DNA of 64,000 bases from assembly GCF_003254395.2 (NCBI RefSeq), contig NC_037648.1, forward strand, positions 15,190,330-15,254,329, read 5' to 3'. The stretch is from Apis mellifera (lineage: Eukaryota > Arthropoda > Insecta > Hymenoptera > Apidae). The translations under genes were made by a program, and so were the position numbers. Positions 40,920-54,065 of this stretch are shown piece by piece. Positions within the stretch are counted from its first letter, which is position 1. Each line of letters begins with the position of its first letter. The notes beneath the pieces are model-generated. The model was not told where the DNA came from. It ran no database searches and saw nothing but the letters and a program-made list of their open reading frames with translations.

Positions 40920-43141
40920 TTAAAAAAATATATCCGAATAATTAAATTTTTATTTAATTATTACACGATTAAATTAAATTTAATAATTAATATTAAATTA
41001 ATAATTGAAATTAAAAAATCGTTTTAAAAAATTGTTCGTATCGTTGTAACGATTAGGCAAAGCAAGCAGAGTCGTGGTTCCGGTAGATCGGCGATCCCAA
41101 GGTCAACGAGGCGATAACTGTCGGTGCGCGCGACGGGTTATCTTTCTTAGATCGACACGTCGGGAACGAGCGGAGAACGAGTCGAGAACGCGTCGAGAGG
41201 ATGGACAGCGTTTATTATGCGGGTGTTATGCGCGTGTACACAGTGAGGCGGAGTTGGAAATCAATAACCCGTGTTATAAGGTATTTGGCCATGCCGAGGA
41301 TATCGATTATGTAGCATGCTCGACGCACACAAAACCTGTTCCAAGATTGTAATATAAAAACGTGCAAGTCGGATTTTAAAATAGAAATTTGGAAAAAAGG
41401 GATATCTTTATAATTCTATTCTGTATAATAATTCGAAATTTTCATCGTTACACATCTTTCGAATAAATGTTGAATTTCCAGATTATATATATATATAAAA
41501 AAGAAAAACCAATTACGTGTACTTTGTTAAAGGAATGAATACGAATGTTCGGCAGGAAGAATTTGAAACGGTCTTTGTTTGATAATTTACCATGGTTTCA
41601 CAATTACGAAGGCGATAGAATAATGATAAAGCTCGAAGAAGTGTATTGCGCGTGTTCCTCGCGATGGAAACAGCCTTGTGTCTCCACTTTCCATTGCGTC
41701 ATGGAAGGATGAGACCTTCACCGTGCCTTGCGACATTTCCAATTCTGTTTTTTTTTTACATCAACAATATCTAATTCCATTACACGAGACTGTTTGTTAA
41801 AGAAACGATAATAAAATTATTTACAAATTATTGTATTAATTGGATTAATTCTATATCGATATATTTGAACTTACACGATATAAATTTTGTTGCATATTAA
41901 CCGATAAGAGGATAAATAAAACATGACTTGAGAATGAGAAGATGTAATTCAAGTCGGTCCGTAATCGAACGCGATCGGTCGTGATTACCATTAATTACGA
42001 ATAATAAATTGCGAGGTCGTTCACGATCGTCGTGCCGCAATCGATACGCGTCTCGCGAGAGTTCAACACGTAAACACTCGTCAATTTGAAACCGTGCTCG
42101 CTTCGAATAAGACCGATAACTCGAACGTTCGACTTATCTATTTCATGGAAAAAAAGAAGGAAAGAGATATAAAAATGAAACTACCTGCGCGAACTAAAAA
42201 CGTGAAATAACGATAATCGACGTCAAAAAAATTTCAAGGAATCCGAATTGAAAAATATTTTCTCATTGACGTCTCTATCGTCAAGGATCCAACCTTGAAT
42301 CGTTAAAATCGGAAATTCTCCGTTTTATTCCCGACCGATGAAACGATTTTCACGCGAAATTAAATCGTTGTATGGAAAGATATAACGTCGAGCGATAAAA
42401 ATAGAATACACAGTGAATACATAATAATACGAATGTGTAATAATTTTCTTGAAAGTAATTTTTTAACAAACACAAGAGAAGAACATCTTTCTAAGAAAGA
42501 GAAACGTCCAAACTCGAAGGCCATTGGTACACGAGCGCGAGCTTGCTTTTACGCAAATCGATTTCAATGTCATCGACATTCTTAATATGGACGCGTCCAT
42601 TTCGTATTCTCATAGGAGAAAGACTCGGGCGAAAGATTCGAACGCGCCGAATTCGGAGCCTTGGGAAAGGTCAGCGTTCGGAGGGCCTCGGGAAACTTCG
42701 GCAGACCTCGGTAAAACACCGTACGTATCTCCAAACGACTATTATCCATATACGCGTACACGTACACTAAACTAAACAACTTTTTACGATTCGATTTCAC
42801 ATTTGATATTTTATTTTAACTTTATATTATTATATATTTTCGATTGATAATCATAAAATAACATTAACTTAGGAATAATAAGTAAAATTATAGCAGTCGA
42901 AACGGCGATATTGAAAACGATAAAAAGTGAAGTTTAAGGAAGGAAAAGAAGCGTGGTAAAGGAGAGGCGACGAAATGTGAAAAGTACCGTTGCGTGGGGA
43001 GCAGAATGGCGCGGTTTTACAGCAGGATAAGGAATTCTATGCTGGCGAATATTCAACGCGAATCACGCTTCCGGGAGTATCGAGCTTGCACCTGGACCAG
43101 TTTTCTGCCGCAGTGCTGCCGTGTCGAAGCTGGCTCTGCTT

Positions 43142-43308
43142 TCTCTCTCTCTCTCTCTCTCTCTCGACGCCTCTTCTATCCGTTATTCTCCTCCATCCGC
43201 TCTTTCCACTATACTTTCCAGCTTCTCTTGCTTCGCAACTCTTTCTCGTGCGCGCGCTCTCTCTCTCTCTCTCGCTCTCTCTCGCTCTCGCTCTCGCTCT
43301 CGCTCTCT
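43142..43308 (+). repeat. CT microsatellites
   Basis: A pure TC/CT run at 43142-43165 and a CT run interrupted by CGCT at 43258-43308 flank a pyrimidine-rich spacer. The 114-152-codon open frames across this block on both strands are produced by the repeat and are not genes. Confidence 0.9.
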
Positions 43309-43545
43309 CTGCATCTCTTCCCCTATGCGTTTGCATTTTTTTCATCAAAACGTTTTGGTCGACAGACGAGTGTAGTTTCATCGATGAAACGGATGCATTT
43401 TAAATCTTGCCGCACGATGAAAATTCAACGCCGCCAATGGTATAAACAGTAACTGACCGAAAGATTCGTCCCTTTGTTATTGGAAGCGCGATGTTCGAAA
43501 AAATTATTAACTCGTTAATCGAAACATTTCTTTTCGCGAATATTG

Positions 43546-43880
43546 AAGAAATATTGTTTTTTTCAAAAGATTAAAATTGAAAAAAGAAAATTAAATTAAA
43601 TTTCTCTTTTATAACGATCCTAATTTACTGTTTACTTTCGTTCCAAATATTTTTGATTCAAGTGAACAATGCACGAATAGAAGAAAGAAAAGTGAACGAT
43701 AAATATAATTGAGCAAGAATTTTATAAATTAAGAAATATTGTTTTTTTCAAAAGATTAAAATTGAAAAAAGAAAATTAAATTAAATTTCTCTTTTATAAT
43801 GATCCTAATTTGTTTACTTTCGTTCCAAATATTTTTGATTCAAGTGAACAATGCACGAATAGAAGAAAGAAAAGTGAACG
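43546..43880 (+). repeat. Direct duplication, 185-bp period
   Basis: Copies start with AAGAAATATTGTTTTTTTCA at 43546 and 43731 and both end in GAAAAGTGAACG (near 43698 and 43880). Copy 2 lacks a 4-nt ACTG/CTGT-type segment near 43811. Copy 2 is followed at once by a run of 12 C residues (43885-43896). Confidence 0.9.
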
Positions 43881-46800
43881 AACTCCCCCCCCCCCCTCGA
43901 AGGTCTTTGATGAACATGGCAACGTGTCCCTGAGCCGGTAATTAGGCCAATGCCTTTGCGAATCGATGACCCGTCCAATCATTCTTATTTATTTACAATT
44001 GGCCACATTTGTTAATGTTTATCAAAAAATTCTAAAAAATTAAACGATTTGCAAATTTAAATAGTTCGAATAAAAATTCGTTATGTTAAATTTAATTTTT
44101 CGACGAGTATTCAAATATTGTAAAAATTACAAAAAATATTGCAAAAAAAAAAAATTTGAATATATGAAATATGAATTTGGAAAGAAAAGTGCCGAATTCA
44201 TGCGCATTATCCAGGAGAAAAGTTTCGCATAGTTGGGGAGAGGCGTGTATGGTAGGGACGAATTTCTCGATCCCTTTGCTTGATGAGAAGCTTTAGCTGT
44301 AGGGGACCCCTTTAGATATTCATGAAAATGGAGTTTCCTCTCGCGCGCCGGCGAGATACAACCGTGAAAATTCAGGCGACAGGTTGCTGCCCCTCCACTC
44401 TCGCGAAATTACCGCAACGAATCTATCCATTCTTAAAATTTTCCCCACCGAATCGTTTAACTTGGTAAAAAATAAATAAATTACAAAAATTATTTGGGTC
44501 GAAATATACAAATTAATTAATTTCGAAGAAAATGAAAGAACAAGTCGATTGTACTTCGTTTTCAAAACGAAGCAATTGTCGTTTAATTATAAGAAATTAT
44601 ACGTTGAACAAGTGTGAAATAAAAATTTCGATCGAGAAACGTTCCAGAATCATTTTCTTACCGACCGTTCAATCGCTGTCATTGTATTCAATGTTTAAAA
44701 ACAATGAGCGTCATAGACAGATATCGTTTTACCGTAACTCATTCTACATAGTCATATATATATATATATTGCGCGGGAATAAATACGAAATAAATGGACG
44801 CAATCATCACGATACGTTGAAATTGCATGTTAAAAGTTTAAAGCAGTGACAATTTGTCGACAACGATTTGCAGCGTTGGTTGCAAAAATACGCGTCTAAT
44901 AGAATGGCCAGGTGAGGCTGGCATTGCCAAACACGATATTGCTCCCGCAAACATTTATGCGCTGTGAAACAGGTGCGAGTCGTGGTTCTCTCGTGGCACA
45001 ACGATACGTGCCGGTCGATGTGCCGTACGCCGGATAATAGACAAGTGCTTTGAAAATATTACCAGCGAGACAACACCGACAAACGAATTCTAAATAAATA
45101 ATTGCCCCGTTCAAATTTATTCTTCGATCGTCCTTGCATTGATGATTTACTTACAAGAAATAAAAAATTATACTTTGAAAATTTTTTCGCTTAAATCTGT
45201 ATCATCCGTCGATAATAAAATTTTTAGTTATTTAAATTATAATCGATAATACTTTTTTCAAAAAATTTTAAAAATAAAGATTAAAAGTTTTCGAAAATAA
45301 TAGACAAAAGTATCGTATGTATATTAAATAAAGTTTCGCACTGTGTGTTTTCGTAGGCCGACGTAACTGCGAATCTCAATTTTCCGGAACAAATTTAAAA
45401 GTCAATTAACCGGACTATCCTGTACGATGTGTTCAAAGCGCACCAGGAATATTTGTAACTAGTTTCCCGGCGCAATACGCGATTAATTTCTTATAGGGAT
45501 AAACGCGATAAACCTTTGAATTTCGATCGTATTTCGCTTGATAATCGATACCTCGTTTTTCGTCCATATTTATTTATCCGAACGCTTCTTTCTTAACAAT
45601 TTGTATAATTGTTTTTCGTTTATCACTGAACGATATAATTTTCGAATAGATTACATTAAATCGTGTCGTGTAATACGCTCACGCTCCCTCCTTTCACTTT
45701 TCTTTCCTTTCAACTTTCTTCCACTGTATTAATTATGTATATCGTGTCTAATACGTTTAAACTTATATACATGCACTTGCAGGAATATCGTTCAAAGCAT
45801 ATTATATATATATAAAAGTTAAAATACGAGTTAAATTGGACAGTTTATATATATCGAGTTGGTTACCTGGTATATTTGTCGATGTAACACGAAATTCACG
45901 TCTGCGCCGTTACTTTTCCTCGGTGGGTATTAAGAAATCACAATGAAACCCGTGAACGCGATGCCAGACGTTCGTGCGGCCAGTAAAAGGAACAAGAAAG
46001 TCGAGAGGCCGGTCCGGAAAGCAGCTGTTCGATAAAAAGGATGTTCAAATTCTATAGGACGAAATATCACATGGCTTGCGCCCTACACGACCGTATTTAA
46101 TCATTTAATTTTTTATAACCTTAGTTTCGAAAAAAATTCTATCACTCGAAACAAAGTCTCTTGTGTTCGTCACAATTATAAACGTAGAAAAATTACAATG
46201 ACGTAAATACATTGCGTTTGTCGAATGGCTGACAATTTACAAGATGTTCGTTATCAACAACGTCGACCGATAAAAATGTGACTATAATATTAACGATCGC
46301 TACGCCATTCTATCATGAGCTACGAATAAAGGTTATGCGAGGATAGAAGTGGTATATGCGATAAAAACTACACTAACGAAACTGGTCTCGAATACTCTTA
46401 TACATTCGACTCGGATGGTAAAGTGGTGATGCGATCAAATGATCATAAAAACACGTGAAACCAGGCGCAAGAAAACAAACGTCGGTAACGCGTGGTCACG
46501 ACATGTTACAGGTCAAGCTTTATCCTTACTCGGTCGATGCATTCTTTAACAAAATATCCTCTGTTATTCGAGATTATTTGGATCCGATACGTGATCTCTT
46601 GAGAGATAAATTCAAAATTATTATTTACTTTAATATTATCGTTTGAAAATTTAATCATTTTCTATTATATACGATACGATACGATTATTAATACAAACAA
46701 TATTATGTGTTACGTGACACTAACACAAATACATACATGTGTATCAAAGAGCGTTTTAGAAATCAAACTTGACCTAGAAACAACTGTTCGCGACAAAAAT

Positions 46801-47084
46801 AATTAGGAAAAAGTATAAACATCGCCGTAGAATCGATAAATCATCGATCCAATCGTTATCTTGCGTTTTTTAAATTCGATTAATTTTTGAACATCGGATT
46901 CAATAATAATATATATATGCAATGTATATGTATACTCAAATAACGCGCTCCAGTGTTGACGAAATGTCTATCTCAATACAAGTTTTTACCAGGTATACGT
47001 TTAGCATTGACGATACTATCCATATGTATATAAACGCAAAGGACAGAGAGACGAGAAGAAAAATTGCGAAGGTCGTGCGCTCAC

Positions 47085-47247
47085 CCTCGAGCAGGTGCCA
47101 GTCCTCGTCGAGAGAAGCCAGGGCCTGTGCCTGATTCGCCTGTTGTTCGAAGTCGAGCATCCTAAAACCTTCTGTTCCAACTCCTGCCTTTGCCTCCGTT
47201 CAGCCTTTAAGTTTTTCCAGTCTCTTCGTTAACACCGATAAAGTATC
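47085..47247 (-). pseudogene. Coiled-coil coding remnant or frameshifted exon
   Basis: Read on the minus strand, the part from 47160 down to 47085 is open and GC-rich with coding-like codons (MLDFEQQANQ..., ending ASLDEDWHLLEG). It stops at a textbook donor, G|GTGAGC, in phase 1 (GT at 47084-47083). Just upstream in a different frame is a charged heptad-like stretch (AERRQRQELEQKVLG), and before it, back in the first frame, DTLSVLTKRLEKLK. A fourth piece, QTLVTQLVTVKGSEVK, lies upstream of 47247. Together they read like one continuous coiled coil broken by three single-base changes, each at a short A or G run. An in-frame TGA follows EKLKG, so no single frame crosses the block. This is either a decayed exon or a real exon with base-call indels. 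The 5' acceptor (CAG ending at 47248) has a poor pyrimidine tract. I do not recognise the protein family. Confidence 0.35.
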
Positions 47248-47576
47248 CTGTATTTCACTTCACTTCCCTTCACGGTAACCAATTGCGTTACCAAAGTTTG
47301 AAATATTGAATTCGAATATTGTACCGATCAGTCACGGAAGCAGCAACAATAATATTGTCTGTATTATCGAAAACGTCGAGACCACACGGAATACTCTGTC
47401 GAGCGACAATAGAAAACTGGTATATCAAAGACTTTCCCCTCGAAGAAACGCTCGCTCAGATTATCTCGAACGTTCTTTCGTCATGGAACTAAGAGCAATA
47501 GAGATGGATAGAGAAACAGGAGATTGGAAGTGGGAGGAAAAAAGTTGGAAAGAGACTTGACGAAAGAAAAAGATAG

Positions 47577-47632
<56 letters not shown>

Positions 47633-50600
47633 GAAGAAAAGAATAAGATAGTATTTCTTAATCGTGAATATCTCGCAAGTTACGAACTCTATTTAAAACT
47701 CTACTTTCTGTTTACATCGATGTTTCTGATTGGCTTGGTGTCGGTGATCTCCTGTTTTCGATAGAGGAGGAAACGACGCGCAAGCGTCTCTCAATCCTCG
47801 CGCTTTCGAAAGATTTAATAATGTGGATAACAAGCCGGGAGTTTTTTAGTCTTTAAAATTCCGGAAAACACGCTATTGTATTTATTCCACGGAAATGTAT
47901 ATAAAGAAATGGAGAAAAGAATAGAAAGGATGATTATAGTGCGTTGTAAGCGGGTAGTGAGAGAGAAAAGCTCACCGAAGAGACGAGCACACCCACTCAC
48001 GTGCATACGTGGCGGTACTCGAACCGCGACTGATTTCCCCTATCACTCCGTCCTCTGCTGCCACCCACTAGTCGGCCCCCCACTACCCATCGGTTAAACC
48101 CCCATCTCCCCACTCTTCGGCTCCCTCTCGCCCTACGTTTTCGAACCAAGCTTGCTCGTTCCAAGCAACGGTAGAACGTCTGTCCCTCCCACTCTTCCTC
48201 TCACCGACCCGTGCCAACTATCTGCACCCCTTTCTCTCTATTTCTGCTTTCTCCGTCCTTATCTCGCTTTGCCGCACTTTGTACGCTCCCTCTTTCGCTC
48301 TTTTTTCCTCCGAATACATATATGGAGTGCGGTAAAGATCGTAATATAAATTCTGGAACGAAGTGATTCTAGTAGTAAAGATGAGTTGAAAAAAAACGTA
48401 TTCTTCTATGCAATTATTTAATTTCGAAAAAAATGACTACTGCCATGATTTAATTTCGAGAAAATTACTATTCGTATTTCATCAAAGTTACGTTAGTTAA
48501 ATTACATTGTATAAATTGGTTTATATACTATATTTTAATCAATAATAAATCGACTTTTCTATCTTAGATCTAAAATTAAATCTAAAACATCAGAAATAAA
48601 ATAAATATGTATTAATCAAAAATATGTAATAACGCGTTTGTTTCGGATTAATAATGATGCACAGGTTAGTACAACGAAGGACTATTTCAGGTTTAAGTGT
48701 ATAGATCTGATCGGTAAGCGTATACATTTTTCTGTTTCTTCTTTCTCTCTCATACTTTGTAGTCTCAGACCGTTAATACAGAAGAGAAGTCCACGAGGCA
48801 CTTGTGAATCCTCCTCTACTCTCTATTTCAGTTCCTCCCTTGGCCGCTAACTTCTTTCCTGTTTTATTTCAACGTTTGTCTCGCTCTCTGCCTATATCCT
48901 CTCCCTCTATTAGCAAGTCCGATCTTTTATCTCACTTCAACGTTACGATTCTTGCACTTCGTCTTTCACGAAGGCTCCATCGCCACTCTCTAGGTAGCCC
49001 GGGTTACCGGTAACTGGCCAGTAAACGCAAAGTTATACGTCTCCAGATTTTAACCCGCTACTTTTTATATTATGGTTTTTAGGAAATGAGATATAAATAT
49101 TTAAGCAGTTGATACCGTTTTTCATTAATGTTTTAAATGCAGTTATCAATTTGCAGCTTGAATTTATTGTATTGTTTAAATTATTTTTAAAGCGAATATT
49201 TATCAATATTCGAATATTTGTAGCGTGAATATTTGTAATGAATATTTGTAACATATATTCGATAATGTCCGTGCAAACGCGTACAGATCTAAAAATCTAA
49301 AAATCACGATATAAAAATTTGGCTATTAATAATCATACGAAAAGCAATATCTTCGATAAAAACATTTTAGTTGAATTATAATGTTTTGTGATGAATCAAC
49401 GCGAATAACCTGTAGACTTATGAACGATATGAAATCTCATTACGAATACCTCGTGAACCGCTTTATGCCACAGTAGAGTGTAAAAGCAATTTCAATTGGA
49501 TACAATGAGCAATTTAAACTAACATTAAAATGTTAAAATCATTTCATATAAATTATAACATATAAGTAAACTCTCATAAAATTATAATGATATTTGTAAT
49601 AACTTTTTAGAAAAATTCTCATAAAGTTATAATAAAAATATTAAAATTTATATATATGTATTTGTTAAATTCAGAATCATTTTTCTATTCGTTCATTTTT
49701 ATTAATCATACTACTTAAGGGTTAAGGTCGCGCGCGAGCCATGGCTCCCGGAACGCGTGTCGCGTGTTCTCTAGCATACGGCCCTGATGGCTCGCGCGCC
49801 TCGTCATTTGTCCTCGCCTCCCTCACCGACCGTCCCCTCAAGCAGGATACCATCCACCGCTCACCAAGCCACTCGATTACTATCCCTACTCCTTTTGCGT
49901 CAACCACCTCTCTCTCTTTCACCGCCTAGCACGTCGCGTGGCACTCTCTCCCTTCCACTCTCACTTCCCTCTTCACTACTCGTACTCGTGCTATATCTTT
50001 ATCTCTTTCCTTTTACAAAGCGATTCGTGCGTCCTTTTTCTGCGTATTATTCCATTACGTTTCTTTCTCTTTTAGCCGAAAGAGTCGTTGCTCTATTTTT
50101 CCATTCTGCATTGTTTTCTCTAATTCTATTTGTAATTATTTCTGCTTTTTTCCAATTGCTTTATTATTCATTTTTTATTGTTTTACATGGATATAAAATT
50201 GATTTCATTGTAATCGTAACATTCGATTCGTACAAATATCGTATGACTTTAAAAATTGTTTATATTAAAAATTAATAAAAAAATGTATATATGTATGTAT
50301 ATATATATATATTTTGTATAAAAAAATAATATGAATAATTATATTTATATTGTAAATAAATTGTTACTATACTCTCAAATGTTTTTATCATTTATAGAAA
50401 ATTCGATATAAACTGCACATATACATGAGAATGATAATTTTTTTCATTTCTAGTTGACGTGCATCGCATTTGTTGCATATGTACCAGAATAGTCGGCGGA
50501 CCAGTCTCTATCTTTTTCTGTTTCATTCCCATGTCCGACCTCGAGAGGAATCGGCGTAAGGTTTCTTTCTCTTCGTCACACGTGCCGTAATACATTCGTG

Positions 50601-51166
50601 TTCTTTGTTCACCAATCGTTTCTCCTCGTTGTTCTGGCTAACGCGTTTCTTTTCGCTCTGGCGTTTTGTTCTCCGTCGCAGATGCTCGCCAGTGCCGACA
50701 ACCTCCCCCATCCCAGTCGCCACGCGAGGATAATCGAGTCAAGCTGATGAACACTGAGTTTCGCTTGTTTACCGAAATCATTTCTTTATCGTTGACCCTG
50801 ATTACTAATTTTTATCGCAATTATATGACTTTTAAAAGTTTTTTATTAATAAAATAATCATTTTGCTTATTTTGCGAAATGTATAGAAGAAAAATGTAAT
50901 CTTTGTTCGTAGCTTATTTTCAATAATCCAATGAAATTACAGTTTTGATATAATGTATAGTTTTGATATATTACTTTGAGTCACGGATAGTTTCGAGTTT
51001 CTCGTGAACAGCAAACCGTATCATTTAGCGTCACCGTTCTACCAGTGAAAATGCATTAACTGGTAGTAGCTGCCAACATTGCGGCAAAGTGAAACCCCTC
51101 GTCACGGTATAGCTACCTTAAAGCGAGCTAAGTTGAAATAGTATAACAATTGCTGGCCCTGAATAC

Positions 51167-51197
<31 letters not shown>

Positions 51198-53699
51198 GTT
51201 CGAATATATGCAAAAATTTAGCTATAGTTCTTTTTTATTTTGTCGCTTATACTTTTATAAATCTTTTTTTATATGAATTTCATAATCATATTATTATTAA
51301 ACAAAATGTTGTTTATTTTCTTTTGCTTTTTTTTTTAAAACATACTTACATAGAAAAAAGTAATGAATAAAGAATAAGTTATACGATCGTACGTATAATT
51401 ATTATTGCGCAATCGGTAATATTCTTTGTATAACTCTACTTTACCCGATGAGTAGAACACGTATATGAATTTGTGTATCAAGCTTAGCCTTCTATTCGTA
51501 TTCAGTTTATACATATGCTATTCTTAATATATATTCATGTATGCTTTGAATTCCACAATTATGTCGCATTTAGTCCGGTTTTATCTCACTTCGTTAAGAA
51601 CATCGTGTCAAGAATAAAAGAGCTTTGAATGGAAAAGGAAATAAAAATTATTTGAATTTCATTTCATATGATTTAAACATAAACGAGTAGTTGTTGGAAA
51701 ATGAACAATAAATAGATTTATTATGTCTTGCGTTATGGCAAAAAAAAAAATATCTATTATATTAAGTGAAAAATTATGTTTCTGTAGATTAAATGAATAT
51801 GAGAATTCTACTTTTTTTTTTTTTAATTTTGTTTATTTAATTTGTAAATAATTATGTGTAATGTTTCAAAATAATGTAATCACATAAAAGATTAAATCAG
51901 TGTTAATATTTGATGATAATTGTGAAAACTCATTGTATTTCTTTAATTTTCTTAATTTTTATGAAATAAACAAAATTAACCGTTAAGTATTTCAAAACGT
52001 TTAAATCCCGGTGACTCAATCCCACGACTAACGGTGAAAACAATTTCGTGCGATTTCGTGAGATTCACTCGAAAACGAATATTTTTTAACATTTTTACCT
52101 GTTGCTATTTTTGCGCTTTCATCCCCGACCTATCGCAAGGACTTCATCCGTGAAGCTGTATATACGTTATCCCGTCGAACTTTAAAATCCTCGTAGGCGT
52201 TCTCACGTTGGTGTATGCTCAGGGCACAGTTTCCATGGCGATCAGCCACGGTGACCATGATTTCGATCTGACGTCATTGTTGTAAAGGACAACCACGTGC
52301 TGCAGACGTGCTATCGGTTAACGAGTTTTTCCTGTAACGATTTTTCACCGTTACGTCACGGGAAAAATATAGTTGCATACGTTACACAAATGACGTTATT
52401 CAAATGAAAAAATTGCTTCATATAATTTTTTAATAACAATTGTGCAACATAAAAAATAGAACGATATTAATATAAATAATATGAAAAATGATATGAATTT
52501 AATAAAGATAAATAAAAAATAAATAGGCATTTGAATAGTACCGTTGATTTTATTAAATATATATTATAAATAGATTTAAAAAAATAATGCATTATGATTT
52601 GAAATAACGTAGAATGCGAATTAAAATATTGAACTATTTTTAATTTTCAATTTCATTGCTTCATTTGAAAAAACATATGTTTTGTGGAAATTATTTTTGA
52701 AAATATTGATATTTTTTACATGAATAAGTCATTCTAAGAGAAAGTTTGAAGGTTGACGACTCGACGAACGAATATTGCGTTGTGACATTATTATGTCGCA
52801 ATAGATGACGACACTTTGACCGTTTTGAAAAGAAACAATTTTAAATTTCGTCGCAAATTTTTTTGACGATAGTTTTCTAAAGATTTATATATATATTTTT
52901 TTAAAGATTTATTCGGTGCAATTTCAATTGTATCGATAACATATCGACGAGATAAGATAATTTTCAATATTTATGGATATTCACGTAATTGCATCATGTG
53001 AAAAAATCGAAAAATAAAATTGATGAAAAATTTTTTTACAATAAAATGGAATAAAATCATCATTTTGTTTGACCATCACAATTCTTTTCACCGTAAATAT
53101 TCGAAAATAATATACGAAATTTATTCTTCGAAGTTAATACGATGAACATTTTCCTTTGTTATCGCTCTGAATGTCACTCAGCCGTACGTGATTCATTGAG
53201 ATGACGTTTAATATTTACCGAGAGAAGAATATTTAATGATCTGAAAAGTATCGTAGTCAGAATTCCTTGTGTTATAAGCGTGGACTCGGAAGTAGGCCAT
53301 GAACGTAGATCGAATTTGAAGTGGCTATGGTGAAACGGGGTTATATGATATTTTTTTTTATGAAACCGTTGAAACGTTAATATTTTCAAAAATTATCATT
53401 GGATTTTTTTCGTCTTTCATAAATATTAAGGAAAAAAAAATTAATTTTACTTTGTAATAAAATAATATATTAAATAAATTTAATCAATACTATAGAATTA
53501 GTTTAAATTAAATTATAATATTATTTATTACGAATATAAAATAATTTTTGATGTTCTATTTAAAGGATTAAGGATTTATATAATTTAATATATTGTCAAT
53601 TTACATAATAAGGTAATTATATATACATACATATGTGCATGCGAATTTTTTTATAAGAATTTAATTTATATAATATTAAAACTGGGAAAAAAATTAAGG
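47248..53699. other. Non-genic stretch with pyrimidine-rich patches
   Basis: No supported gene. C/T-rich plus-strand tracts lie at 48020-48330, 48735-48995 and 49800-50175. The longest open frame in the window (162 codons from 49787) sits in the last of these and is a base-composition artefact. A CRE is at 52269-52276 and a TA run near 51165-51190. From 52.4 to 53.7 kb the sequence is AT-rich filler. Confidence 0.55.
47581..47629 (+). repeat. (AG)n microsatellite
   Basis: An uninterrupted AG repeat of about 24 units lies within a broader purine-rich stretch (47500-47640). Confidence 0.95.
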
Positions 53700-54065
53700 A
53701 TATGATGACATCTAGCGGATGTGAACAGTTATTAAGAAGAACGCAATAATCGCATTGATCACAAAGCAACCTAACTTATCTTTAAAACAATATTATAAAT
53801 TACTCTACAATTACATGAAATTGATAATTATATAATTGGTGCTAAATATTATAAATATCTCTATTAATTAAAATTATCTTATTTTTTAATATGTTTTTTC
53901 GATTTGTCTATAGAGGGTGATACTAGTTCTTATAAGGAGAAAGGGAAAACTAATATGGCGTAATCCATTAATCTGTTGACCGGGTAACCTGTTGTGTTTT
54001 TTTATAAAAAAATTCAAAAAATTAAAAATTTTGACTATTAAATTTTAAATAATTATAGGCAAGAA
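53700..54065 (+). promoter_or_regulatory. Upstream region / probable 5' UTR of the glutaredoxin gene
   Basis: This AT-rich stretch directly precedes the glutaredoxin start. It holds a minimal upstream ORF of ATG-GCG-TAA (53955-53963), about 100 nt before the start codon. A possible 5' UTR intron could run from a GT at 53984 to the AG at 54057-54058, only 8 nt before the ATG; if it is spliced, the mini-ORF stays in exon 1. No TATA box stands out. A TCTAGCGGAT motif lies at 53711-53720. The transcript start is not resolvable from sequence. Confidence 0.35.

Larger units (their letters stand above)
40920..47084. other. Non-genic stretch with CpG patches and microsatellites
   Basis: No supported gene. 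GC-richer patches are at 41070-41340, 42520-42720, 42960-43330 and 44890-45060. The 44890-45060 block is open on the minus strand (GTSTGTYRCATREPRLAPV) but ends in a stop with no splice signal. A duplication and a C run lie at 43546-43896, listed separately. Confidence 0.5.

Noticed and set aside
42990..43452. Frames of 137 and 152 codons (+) and 114 codons (-)
   Set aside because: Produced by the CT microsatellites (LSLSLS and RERERE repeats); open in several frames at once.
48005..48035. tRNA T-arm-like string CGGTTCGAGTACC on the minus strand
   Set aside because: The arms do not pair properly and no acceptor stem, D-arm or A box is found at the right distance.
49787..50275. 162-codon open frame, the longest in the window
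   Set aside because: It lies in a C/T-rich tract where stop codons are rare; the translation is Ser/Leu/Pro/Phe-rich low complexity and its tail is AT-derived.
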